Positions 1 to 5,138 of a DNA stretch of 5,525 nt are shown here, piece by piece (the first letter of the stretch is position 1; each line of letters opens with the position of its first letter). The stretch spans positions 1-5,525 of the forward strand of contig JAJZOT010000135.1 in the NCBI GenBank assembly GCA_021847855.1. Direction: 5' to 3'. The translations under genes and the position numbers were made by a program. The notes beneath the pieces were generated by a model. It ran no database searches. It worked only from the letters and a program-made list of their open reading frames with translations, and was not told where the DNA came from. Source of the stretch: Thermoplasmata archaeon. Lineage in GTDB: Archaea; Thermoplasmatota; Thermoplasmata; Thermoplasmatales; Thermoplasmataceae.

Positions 1-462
1 GTGAGTCCTGTTGGGCTCTTCTTCGGTTTAATGGCTGCCGTCAGCGGCGCGTTTTATACAATATATGCCAGGGTTCTTGTTAAGAAGGAGGGTTTTGAGC
101 CGACTATCAGCATGGGCTTTCTTTTTGCCTGCATTCCTGTTACAATTTTTGGATTATATCCTTCGATAAGGTATATTTCAACTCTTTCTGCCATGCCACT
201 TGGATCAATACTGACAATAGCAGGCCTGATCTTATTTGTTGTTATTGTCGGTACTGTTGGTGCATTTTATCTGTACATAAAGAGCATGAAACACATAAAT
301 TCCAGCGACGCATCAGTTACTGCATCAATGGAGCCCATTTCTGCGGCTATATTCTCTGTTCTGATACTTGACATATTCCTGACGGGGATTCAGTATCTGG
401 GTGCTGCAATAATCATACTTTCAATATTTTTTATCCAGATTGATTCATCGAGAAACAGATAA
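1..462 (+). CDS. DMT-superfamily (EamA) transporter, C-terminal part, truncated by window edge
   Basis: This is an inner-membrane small-molecule exporter or permease of the drug/metabolite transporter superfamily; the substrate cannot be read from the sequence. The 153 visible residues hold about five hydrophobic segments (near residues 4-24, 36-54, 70-93, 103-124 and 128-147). They form the second EamA repeat of a normally ten-helix protein of about 290 residues. The helix-boundary signature ASMEPISAAIFSVL (108-121), followed by an acidic residue (D124) and a G-rich last helix (LGAAIII), is the typical EamA C-terminal pattern. The charged tail DSSRNR fits the end of the protein. The frame is open from base 1 and opens with GTG, but only half of the fold is present, so that GTG is more likely an internal valine than a start. 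The next gene has its own promoter-like gap of 89 bp, so co-transcription is uncertain. Family assignment is firm; function is unknown. Confidence 0.86.
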   Translation: MSPVGLFFGLMAAVSGAFYTIYARVLVKKEGFEPTISMGFLFACIPVTIFGLYPSIRYISTLSAMPLGSILTIAGLILFVVIVGTVGAFYLYIKSMKHINSSDASVTASMEPISAAIFSVLILDIFLTGIQYLGAAIIILSIFFIQIDSSRNR

Positions 463-488
463 GTACAATGTCCATGACTATAATCATT

Positions 489-495
489 TTAAAAG
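489..495 (+). promoter_or_regulatory. TTAAAAG box, upstream copy
   Basis: A TTAAAAG heptamer identical to the one at 524-530 lies 35 bp further upstream in the same gap. It could be a second TATA element giving a short leader for the hemQ-like gene, or a chance occurrence in A/T-rich DNA. No Shine-Dalgarno precedes the ATG at 552, which argues for the nearer, leaderless box. Confidence 0.25.
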
Positions 496-509
496 TCGAT
501 CAGCAGGTA

Positions 510-538
510 ATATCACTGAATCCTTAAAAGAGTGATAT
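510..538. promoter_or_regulatory. 8-bp perfect inverted repeat around TATA box (candidate operator)
   Basis: ATATCACT (510-517) and AGTGATAT (531-538) are perfect reverse complements separated by 13 nt. The spacer contains the box TTAAAAG that sits at the right distance for a leaderless hemQ-like transcript. A dimeric regulator bound to both arms would cover the TATA box, the usual arrangement for an archaeal repressor that blocks TBP/TFB. The symmetry is seen directly; the operator role is inference. Confidence 0.5.
523..530 (+). promoter_or_regulatory. Candidate TATA box for hemQ-like/thiI operon
   Basis: CTTAAAAG is centred about 25 nt before the ATG at 552, the spacing from box A to transcription start in archaea. 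The transcript would begin at or next to the start codon (leaderless). The absence of any Shine-Dalgarno before the ATG agrees with this. A competing TATAAAT at 536-542 is only about 13 nt from the ATG and would place initiation inside the gene. Confidence 0.45.
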
Positions 539-551
539 AAATTACCATTTT

Positions 552-1235
552 ATGTCGAAGGAACCCGATCCAATTTACATGGAAGTATTCTCATTAGATT
601 TAAGGCCCAGCTTTTTCAGAGTCTCGCGTGAGCAGAAAGAAAATCTTCTAATGGAGATAAACCAGACTCTCTCTGCATTCAGGGACGGCGAGGTTTCGTT
701 AAAACTATACAGATCGATAAGGTATGATGCATCCTTCATAGTATGGCTCTGTACACACAATGCAGACAGGATAGGCGATCTCGCGTCAGCCCTTAAGACT
801 AGCAGCAAGGGATTTGTAAAGATTGTCATGGGACTGTTTTCCATTTATGATGAATCACCGTATCTGAAGAAGGGGATTTCTCTTGACGATACCGTGAAAG
901 AAGCGTCAGGGAAATATATCGTTGCTTACCCGATGTCAAAATCCAATGACTGGTACCAGTTGCCATACGAAGAGAGGAAATCCATAATGGCAGAACACAT
1001 CGGGACGGCACTGTCACACCCTGAGAACAAAGGCATCAGGTCATACACAACCTACAGTTTTGGCATATCAGATTCAGAATTTGTTGTTATATACGAAGTC
1101 GAAAACCTGGTTTCCTGGTCCAGGGTAACACAGAAACTCCGTGAGGTAAAGGCAAGGAAGTGGATCACGTCAGAGACGCCTGTTCTTGTTGGATACAGGA
1201 TCGACAGAATCGAGTTTCCCGGCGGAGGTCACTGA
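552..1235 (+). CDS. HemQ/chlorite-dismutase-family heme protein (coproheme decarboxylase-like)
   Basis: A protein of 227 residues, close to the usual length of the pentameric Cld/HemQ clade. In that family HemQ decarboxylates iron-coproporphyrin to heme b in the cytoplasm, while true Cld splits chlorite. The diagnostic stretch YPMSKSNDWYQLP (126-138) is present. Y126 and K130 align by eye with the S. aureus HemQ residues Y145 and K149, and H149 in the AEH motif fits the proximal heme ligand. The core ends with YSFGISDSEFVVIYE (168-182) and the LREVKARKW segment (196-204). Aligning from the SxG motif puts Ser164 at the distal site, where chlorite dismutases carry Arg and Firmicute HemQ carries Gln. 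Chlorite detoxification is therefore unlikely. I recall a solved Thermoplasma homologue (TA0507), from memory only. The ATG at 552 has no Shine-Dalgarno and is probably leaderless; M10 is an alternative start. The gene abuts thiI and ends in codons that double as the thiI ribosome-binding site. The family call is solid; the exact reaction is inferred. Confidence 0.85.
   Translation: MSKEPDPIYMEVFSLDLRPSFFRVSREQKENLLMEINQTLSAFRDGEVSLKLYRSIRYDASFIVWLCTHNADRIGDLASALKTSSKGFVKIVMGLFSIYDESPYLKKGISLDDTVKEASGKYIVAYPMSKSNDWYQLPYEERKSIMAEHIGTALSHPENKGIRSYTTYSFGISDSEFVVIYEVENLVSWSRVTQKLREVKARKWITSETPVLVGYRIDRIEFPGGGH
1224..1229 (+). promoter_or_regulatory. Shine-Dalgarno fixing the TTG start of thiI
   Basis: GGAGGT ends 6 nt before the TTG at 1236 and is a near-complete anti-16S match. 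It lies inside the Gly-Gly-Gly-His end of the upstream gene. This site supports the rare TTG start, and it contrasts with the lead genes here, which have none. Confidence 0.85.
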
Positions 1236-2696
1236 TTGGTATTATTCATTTTGAGATATTCGGAAATAGGCCTTAAAGGACCAAAAAAACGATCCGAGAT
1301 GGAGAGGAGGCTGATAAGCAACATCAGATCTGCACTCGATAATATGGAAATAAAAATAACGAGGGAAAGAGGCAGGCTGTTTGTTGAGGCATTGAAAGAA
1401 TCGGATGCAATGCGTGTACAGGAATCGCTCTCACATGTATTCGGCGTTAAATCCTTCTCTAAATGCAAAAGGGTAAAATTCAGCACACTTGATGATCTAA
1501 TTGATCTTTCTTTCGAGGAATTCAGGGATTCTGTGAATGGGAAAAAATTTGCAGTCAGGGTGCGCAGGACCGGGGACCACGACTTTTCCTCGATCCAGGT
1601 CGAAAGGTTGCTTGGGGAAAGGCTCTATCCTTTCTCATCCGGTGTGAACCTGAAGAACCCGGAAGCTGAGGTCCAGATGGAGATAAGGGAAAACACAGTA
1701 TATCTTTACAATAACATCATTTCGGGTCCAGGTGGATTTCCTCTTGGTACACAGGGAAGAATGGTGTCGCTCGTTTCTGGTGGAATTGATTCACCTGTTG
1801 CGTCCTGGATGCTCATGAAGCGGGGCTGCCAGATAGATGTTGTCTTCTGCTCACTTGCTTCTCCAATCGATACCCTTGAATTCCTTGGAACAGTAAAGCC
1901 CCTTGCTGATGTGTGGTCATACGGATCTGAAATGAGGATCCACATCTTCGACTGTTCACCACTGGTAGAGTCAATGATCCATGGTGAAGGCTTCCTTCAT
2001 CCAAACGTTGGTTTCAAGAAGTTCATATACGAAGTAGCAGGAATGGTTGCGGAAAGGATTGGCGCATATGGCATAATAACAGGGGAATCAATCGGACAGG
2101 TGTCGTCCCAGACAGCCGAAAATCTGGCCGCCCTTTCTGCGACGGTCAAGCTCCCGGTACACCGGCCGCTGATTGGCTTCGATAAGGATGAAATTGTCGA
2201 TATGGCAAAGAGGATCGGTACTTTCCCCAAGGAAAGCATGGGAGAATTCTGCTCCATTTTCTCTCTTAATCCGAGCGTATCTATCAAGAGGGAGGAACTC
2301 GAAAGCGATAACGTCAGTGAAGAAGTCTTAGATGCAGTATTGAAGAGCGAGATCGTACTTGGAAAATCGCAGATTGATGGATTCATTCGTGACATCAGAG
2401 CATTTGATTTGCGGAATCCATCTTTTTTAGAAGGATCTGTAATAGTTGACTTAAGGGATGAGAGCAAATACAGAGAATGGCATCCTCAGGGAGCGATCAA
2501 TTACCCTTTATCCATAGTTAACGAACTGCCCAGAAAGTACGGTTATGACAAGACCTTCCTGTTCTACTGTTCTCAGGGATTAATGAGTGCTTATGCATCC
2601 TCAAAGCTAACAAAATTAGGTGTAAAGTCAATGTTTACAGACGAAAAAAAATTAAAGAAAATTTTTGAACAGAGAAAAAAAATAATAAAAAATTAG
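1236..2696 (+). CDS. thiI: tRNA 4-thiouridine synthetase ThiI with C-terminal rhodanese domain
   Basis: ThiI adenylates uridine 8 of tRNA and replaces the oxygen with sulfur delivered as a persulfide; in some bacteria it also feeds thiazole synthesis. Domains in order: an N-terminal ferredoxin-like region opening RYSEIGLKG (7-15); a THUMP domain to about residue 165; a PP-loop ATPase with SGGIDSPVA (181-189, D185 matching the catalytic Asp) and GESIGQVSSQTAENL (283-297); and a rhodanese domain from about 400 to the end. C339 (EFCS) and C445 (loop CSQGLMS, 445-451) match E. coli C344 and C456, the pair that forms the catalytic disulfide. The CxxC pair used by methanogen ThiI proteins without a rhodanese domain is not seen. 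At 486 residues it is about the length of E. coli ThiI. The start is TTG, supported by GGAGGT 6 nt upstream and by the conserved N-terminus. It abuts the hemQ-like gene, so translational coupling is likely. The lysine-rich C-terminus is encoded by A-runs that may terminate the opposite gene. Confidence 0.94.
   Translation: MVLFILRYSEIGLKGPKKRSEMERRLISNIRSALDNMEIKITRERGRLFVEALKESDAMRVQESLSHVFGVKSFSKCKRVKFSTLDDLIDLSFEEFRDSVNGKKFAVRVRRTGDHDFSSIQVERLLGERLYPFSSGVNLKNPEAEVQMEIRENTVYLYNNIISGPGGFPLGTQGRMVSLVSGGIDSPVASWMLMKRGCQIDVVFCSLASPIDTLEFLGTVKPLADVWSYGSEMRIHIFDCSPLVESMIHGEGFLHPNVGFKKFIYEVAGMVAERIGAYGIITGESIGQVSSQTAENLAALSATVKLPVHRPLIGFDKDEIVDMAKRIGTFPKESMGEFCSIFSLNPSVSIKREELESDNVSEEVLDAVLKSEIVLGKSQIDGFIRDIRAFDLRNPSFLEGSVIVDLRDESKYREWHPQGAINYPLSIVNELPRKYGYDKTFLFYCSQGLMSAYASSKLTKLGVKSMFTDEKKLKKIFEQRKKIIKN
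2673..2694 (-). terminator. Oligo-T terminator for the minus-strand surface-protein gene
   Basis: Read on the minus strand, the end of thiI contains runs of six and eight T (2687-2692 and 2675-2682) within about 40 nt after the surface-protein stop. Archaeal intrinsic termination relies on such T-tracts, with no hairpin needed. The tract is also coding sequence for the thiI C-terminal Lys/Ile tail. Confidence 0.6.
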
Positions 2697-2699
2697 AAA

Positions 2700-2719
2700 T
2701 TATTTTAGTTTTATTTTTT
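2700..2719 (+). terminator. Oligo-T terminator for the hemQ-like/thiI operon
   Basis: A T-rich tract starts 4 nt after the thiI stop and includes runs of four, four and six T. Its distal part overlaps the last codons (Lys-Lys-stop) of the convergent surface gene. This is a typical archaeal T-tract terminator. Confidence 0.65.
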
Positions 2720-4465
2720 GTCGCTCTTCCTGACAGCAACTGCGATCAGGGAAATTACTGCAATGACTGCTACGATACCAAGGATTGCATACAGATCGCC
2801 CTGACTGATTCCTGATGTTACAGATGGTGCGGATCCTGATATGACCAGCGTGTGATAGGAGAAGTGCGGTATGTGGAATATTATAAGCATTCCACCGGAT
2901 ACTTTTATGACTGCATAGGAAGCTGTGGTGTTTGATGTTGCATTTATGACACCGTTGGAAGACTGGACGCCAACACTTACACCATCAAAGGACAAGTGCA
3001 GCGATGAGTCTGTTGCAATTACAGAATTTGATATGAAAATCGCAACGTTTGTACCAAGATGATGACCTGTTACTGCTGAGAGATCTATAGTGACCCTGCC
3101 ATTCGTGATGTTTGCAACCACGGAATGCACTGTGGTATTGTAGGTTATGGTCATAGATGCGTTTGTACTGCTTCCATCGCTGATCGATATGACAGCTGCT
3201 ATCCTGCCGGTCGCAAGTGCCTTCTCAACCGCTGATAATGCTCCGCTGAGCCTGCCCTGCAGTCCCGGCGGTGCAACAAGTGTAAGTCTTGCAGTGCCGT
3301 TCGTTGTAATATTGACATGGCTCCCTGTAATGTTTGCCATTGCGCCCTGTATGAAAATATATGCTGTGATGCCGTTTCCTGTTATATCAACAGCCTGTGG
3401 GCCTGCCTGTATGTTTCCATTCATTTCCATGTCGGTGTTTGCTGCCATATTTGCTGAATAGACTGAATCCTGCTGAGAAACTGAAAGGTTCGTCCCTGGT
3501 GTTTTGATAAGATGTGCACTCATGTTGTTACCAAGAAGCAGGTGAAGTGTTCCGTTATTCAGGATCATTCCGGTCTGCAAAACCTTGTTGTCATGAATCC
3601 CAATGATGAATGTGTTGTTTGCGTATACAAACAGTGAACCAAGTGTGATTGGAACATTGGGAGGAATGGAAGGCAGAATACTGGATCCTGTCATCAGTGA
3701 ACCATTTCCTGTTGCGTATAGAGATGAGAACAGGACTGAACTTTCCATTCTGTATGTGACATTTGAAAAAACACCATCAGAGAATGTAAAGTTCGTATAT
3801 TTGCCTGAAACGAATCCTGTAGTCGCATTATAGTTGAACTTGTCGTTGTTAAGGTACCTGTAGTTGCTGACAGCCTTTACAAACCTGTCGAAAGATATGA
3901 TTCCGACCAGTGTGTAACCAGAGGACTGGAATGTTACCTGGTTGGATGATCCCTTCATCTGGGCGTTAGAAATTATGAAGAATGTTGTGTTGTTCACTAC
4001 GATAGAATAGGCTGTTGACTGCATATTTCCGTAAGTATCTGATGAGAAACCCATTCCGTCCATCATTACTCCGACCTGAGAGTTGAAATCAACTCTTACC
4101 GGTACGGGTGTTGCTGTTAACGAAATATTCACCGCTGAGTCCATGTGGTTGGCCATTACCAGGAAAACTGAATTCTGAGAACTGTTTAGTATTGTTGCGT
4201 TTTTCATCTCAACGAAATTCATCCCTGTCATCAGGGGCAAACCAATCCTCCCGGAACTGTTTACAGTCAATTCCGTAGCCAGGAGCAAATTCCCATTTTC
4301 GCCTTTGTATGATAGGTCTGTGATAGTGCTGGTTGTTGTGTTCAATCCATAGCTGTAATAGCCAGTGGATTGGGTGTTCGTAGATGTGTTGGCAAATGAT
4401 GTCCCTCCAACAGCGAGCAGAAGGAGGGGGATTATAGCTATCAATGCTATGATTTTGTTGTTCAT
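2711..4465 (-). CDS. Large secreted, membrane-anchored, sequon-rich surface protein of unknown function
   Basis: No known domain is recognised in these 584 residues. A Sec signal peptide is clear: MNNK, then a hydrophobic core IIALIAIIPLLLLAVG, then a TSFA-N type cleavage region near residue 25. One C-terminal transmembrane helix (about 559-578) is followed by the basic stop-transfer tail RKSDKK. Residues 26-555 should therefore lie outside the cell. The ectodomain is rich in Ser, Thr, Asn, Gly and Val with alternating beta-strand-like patterns. By hand count it has 24 N-x-S/T sequons, for example N42, N69, N113, N225, N385 and N512. I find no cysteine and no tryptophan in the whole protein. 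These traits suit a heavily N-glycosylated, beta-rich envelope protein of a wall-less acidophile. Predicted box A is about 23 nt before the ATG, so the mRNA is probably leaderless. The gene converges on thiI and lies 56 bp beyond the LOG-like gene. It could be an S-layer-like, adhesin or sensor protein; the sequence does not say which. Confidence 0.85.
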   Translation of the reverse strand: MNNKIIALIAIIPLLLLAVGGTSFANTSTNTQSTGYYSYGLNTTTSTITDLSYKGENGNLLLATELTVNSSGRIGLPLMTGMNFVEMKNATILNSSQNSVFLVMANHMDSAVNISLTATPVPVRVDFNSQVGVMMDGMGFSSDTYGNMQSTAYSIVVNNTTFFIISNAQMKGSSNQVTFQSSGYTLVGIISFDRFVKAVSNYRYLNNDKFNYNATTGFVSGKYTNFTFSDGVFSNVTYRMESSVLFSSLYATGNGSLMTGSSILPSIPPNVPITLGSLFVYANNTFIIGIHDNKVLQTGMILNNGTLHLLLGNNMSAHLIKTPGTNLSVSQQDSVYSANMAANTDMEMNGNIQAGPQAVDITGNGITAYIFIQGAMANITGSHVNITTNGTARLTLVAPPGLQGRLSGALSAVEKALATGRIAAVISISDGSSTNASMTITYNTTVHSVVANITNGRVTIDLSAVTGHHLGTNVAIFISNSVIATDSSLHLSFDGVSVGVQSSNGVINATSNTTASYAVIKVSGGMLIIFHIPHFSYHTLVISGSAPSVTSGISQGDLYAILGIVAVIAVISLIAVAVRKSDKK

Positions 4466-4483
4466 CCAATCCAGATTCAGAGG

Positions 4484-4493
4484 TATATATATT
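4484..4493 (-). promoter_or_regulatory. TATA box of the surface-protein gene
   Basis: The minus strand carries AATATATATA centred about 23 nt before the ATG at 4465, preceded by an A-rich stretch that could serve as BRE. It is the strongest TATA match in the window and predicts a transcript starting at or within a few bases of the start codon. Confidence 0.7.
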
Positions 4494-4499
4494 GTTATA

Positions 4500-4519
4500 T
4501 TGGTACGTTATTGTACCAA
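4500..4519. promoter_or_regulatory. Perfect 7-bp inverted repeat TTGGTAC-N6-GTACCAA
   Basis: The arms are 4500-4506 and 4513-4519 with the spacer GTTATT. The repeat begins 2 nt after the stop codon of the LOG-like gene and ends 6 nt upstream of the TATA box of the surface gene, in the direction of transcription. It could be an upstream activator or repressor site for the surface gene, or an RNA hairpin at the 3' end of the LOG-like mRNA. Archaeal terminators rarely use hairpins and no T-tract follows it, so a protein-binding site is preferred. Confidence 0.5.
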
Positions 4520-4521
4520 AA

Positions 4522-5031
4522 TTATTGTTCAGCAGATTCTTCAGATATATGCAGATCGCGGAATTTCTTCGCGTGAATTATTGCCAAAGATACTGCTTCC
4601 TCGGGTGTTTTGCATTCAATATAATTACCGTTCTCATGCCCCACATCAAGATGATGTACTTTGCCAAGGGCAAGAACGGTCCTCATGGAAGATAGTGCAA
4701 AATAGAGTTCGCTCATAGTACCTGCCGCACCATCTATTGCTATAACAACCTCACCCCCGCGGACTACGAGAAAATTCCTTGCAAAACCGATACCAGTCGG
4801 TATTTTTACCGTTAGATATTCATTGCCGTTTGCTGTTGTGAAACCGGGCAGGATACCTACAGATATGCCACCCCCTTCCTTAGCGCCCTTTGCCACTGCC
4901 TCCATTACGCCGGTCAAACCGCCGCACAGGATAACTGCCCCCTCTTTCGCCAGGAGGTAACCAGTTCTGAATGCAAGATCATAATGGTAATTGTCAGGGC
5001 TGCTTCCCCCTATTACTGAGACGTTAAACAT
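4522..5031 (-). CDS. LOG-like / TIGR00725-type Rossmann nucleotide-binding protein
   Basis: A small cytoplasmic protein of the SLOG (LOG/DprA-like) fold. Numbering here is from the upstream in-frame GTG at 5034 (170 residues); the ATG at 5031 gives 169. Visible landmarks are an initial strand and glycine turn VSVIGGS (5-11); ILCGGLTGVMEAVAKGA (35-51), typical of the family; R86 in GFARN; and the signature DGAAGTMSE (101-109) with E109. Classical LOG cytokinin-nucleotide phosphoribohydrolases have PGGxGTxxE at that place, so the Pro-Gly-Gly is replaced by Asp-Gly-Ala while the Gly-Thr and catalytic-position Glu remain. That variant is common in the TIGR00725 branch, some of which is annotated as molybdenum cofactor carrier. 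Nucleotide-phosphate binding is likely; the substrate is unknown. The ATG is preferred because TTTAAA is centred about 23 nt upstream, the same spacing as the surface gene. It is divergent from the rhodanese gene and could read through into the surface gene. Confidence 0.85.
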   Translation of the reverse strand: MFNVSVIGGSSPDNYHYDLAFRTGYLLAKEGAVILCGGLTGVMEAVAKGAKEGGGISVGILPGFTTANGNEYLTVKIPTGIGFARNFLVVRGGEVVIAIDGAAGTMSELYFALSSMRTVLALGKVHHLDVGHENGNYIECKTPEEAVSLAIIHAKKFRDLHISEESAEQ

Positions 5032-5052
5032 CACAAGTCATTGCATTGTGAT
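5030..5052. promoter_or_regulatory. 7-bp inverted repeat ATCACAA-N9-TTGTGAT over the LOG-like gene start
   Basis: The arms are 5030-5036 and 5046-5052, exact reverse complements. The site spans from the start codon of the LOG-like gene to the edge of its TATA box, where a bound dimer would block initiation. The symmetry is seen directly; the regulatory role is inferred. It shares the ATCAC/GTGAT core with the repeat at 510-538. Confidence 0.45.
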
Positions 5053-5058
5053 TTAAAG
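5051..5058 (-). promoter_or_regulatory. TATA box of the LOG-like gene
   Basis: The minus strand reads CTTTAAAT, centred about 23 nt before the ATG at 5031 and 20 nt before the alternative GTG at 5034. No Shine-Dalgarno lies between, so a leaderless transcript starting at the ATG is the simplest reading. Confidence 0.55.
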
Positions 5059-5074
5059 AAGATTCTGTTCACCG

Positions 5075-5104
5075 ATGATCCTTTCAAGCAACTAAAAGGA
5101 TTAT
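5075..5104. promoter_or_regulatory. Inverted repeat in the divergent rhodanese/LOG-like promoter region
   Basis: ATCCTTT (5078-5084) and AAAGGAT (5095-5101) are exact reverse complements with a 10-nt spacer. The symmetry extends by two more pairs beyond a single mismatch, giving 9 of 10 matches per arm. It lies between the two predicted promoters, so one protein bound here could affect both genes. It may also be chance in A/T-rich DNA. Confidence 0.4.
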
Positions 5105-5110
5105 TAGAGG

Positions 5111-5122
5111 AAAATCATTATA
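5111..5122 (+). promoter_or_regulatory. Weak candidate TATA region of the rhodanese gene
   Basis: An A/T-rich element, AAAATCATTATA, is centred about 22 nt before the ATG at 5139, which would give a leaderless mRNA. It is a poor match to a canonical box. TTATTA at 5101-5106 is an alternative that would give a leader of roughly 9 nt. No Shine-Dalgarno precedes the gene. Confidence 0.3.
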
Positions 5123-5138
5123 CCTGCTGTAGACCGAC

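Noticed and set aside
1..462. A complete five-helix small transporter starting at the GTG at base 1
   Set aside because: The GTG coincides exactly with the window edge and only the second EamA repeat is present, so truncation is far more likely.
1221..1235. Gly-Gly-Gly-His C-terminus of the HemQ-like protein as a ubiquitin-like/SAMP-type diglycine tail
   Set aside because: The tail ends in His, the protein is not a beta-grasp fold, and the glycine codons are explained by the Shine-Dalgarno of thiI.
552..1235. True chlorite dismutase
   Set aside because: The distal Arg of chlorite dismutases appears to be replaced by Ser164, while the HemQ Tyr and Lys are kept, so a heme-synthesis role is the better reading.
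1997..2467. Minus-strand 156-residue open frame inside thiI
   Set aside because: It lies fully within the conserved PP-loop and rhodanese regions of thiI, is Ser/Thr-rich in the manner of antisense frames, and shows no promoter.
3147..3461. Plus-strand 104-residue hydrophobic frame inside the surface gene
   Set aside because: It is antisense to the continuous surface-protein frame; its hydrophobicity follows from reverse-complementing Asn/Gly/Ser/Thr codons. No start signal was seen.
4365..4718. Plus-strand 117-residue open frame spanning the surface gene start and the LOG-like gene end
   Set aside because: It overlaps two well-supported genes on the other strand, has unlikely composition and no ribosome site or family features; it is a shadow frame.
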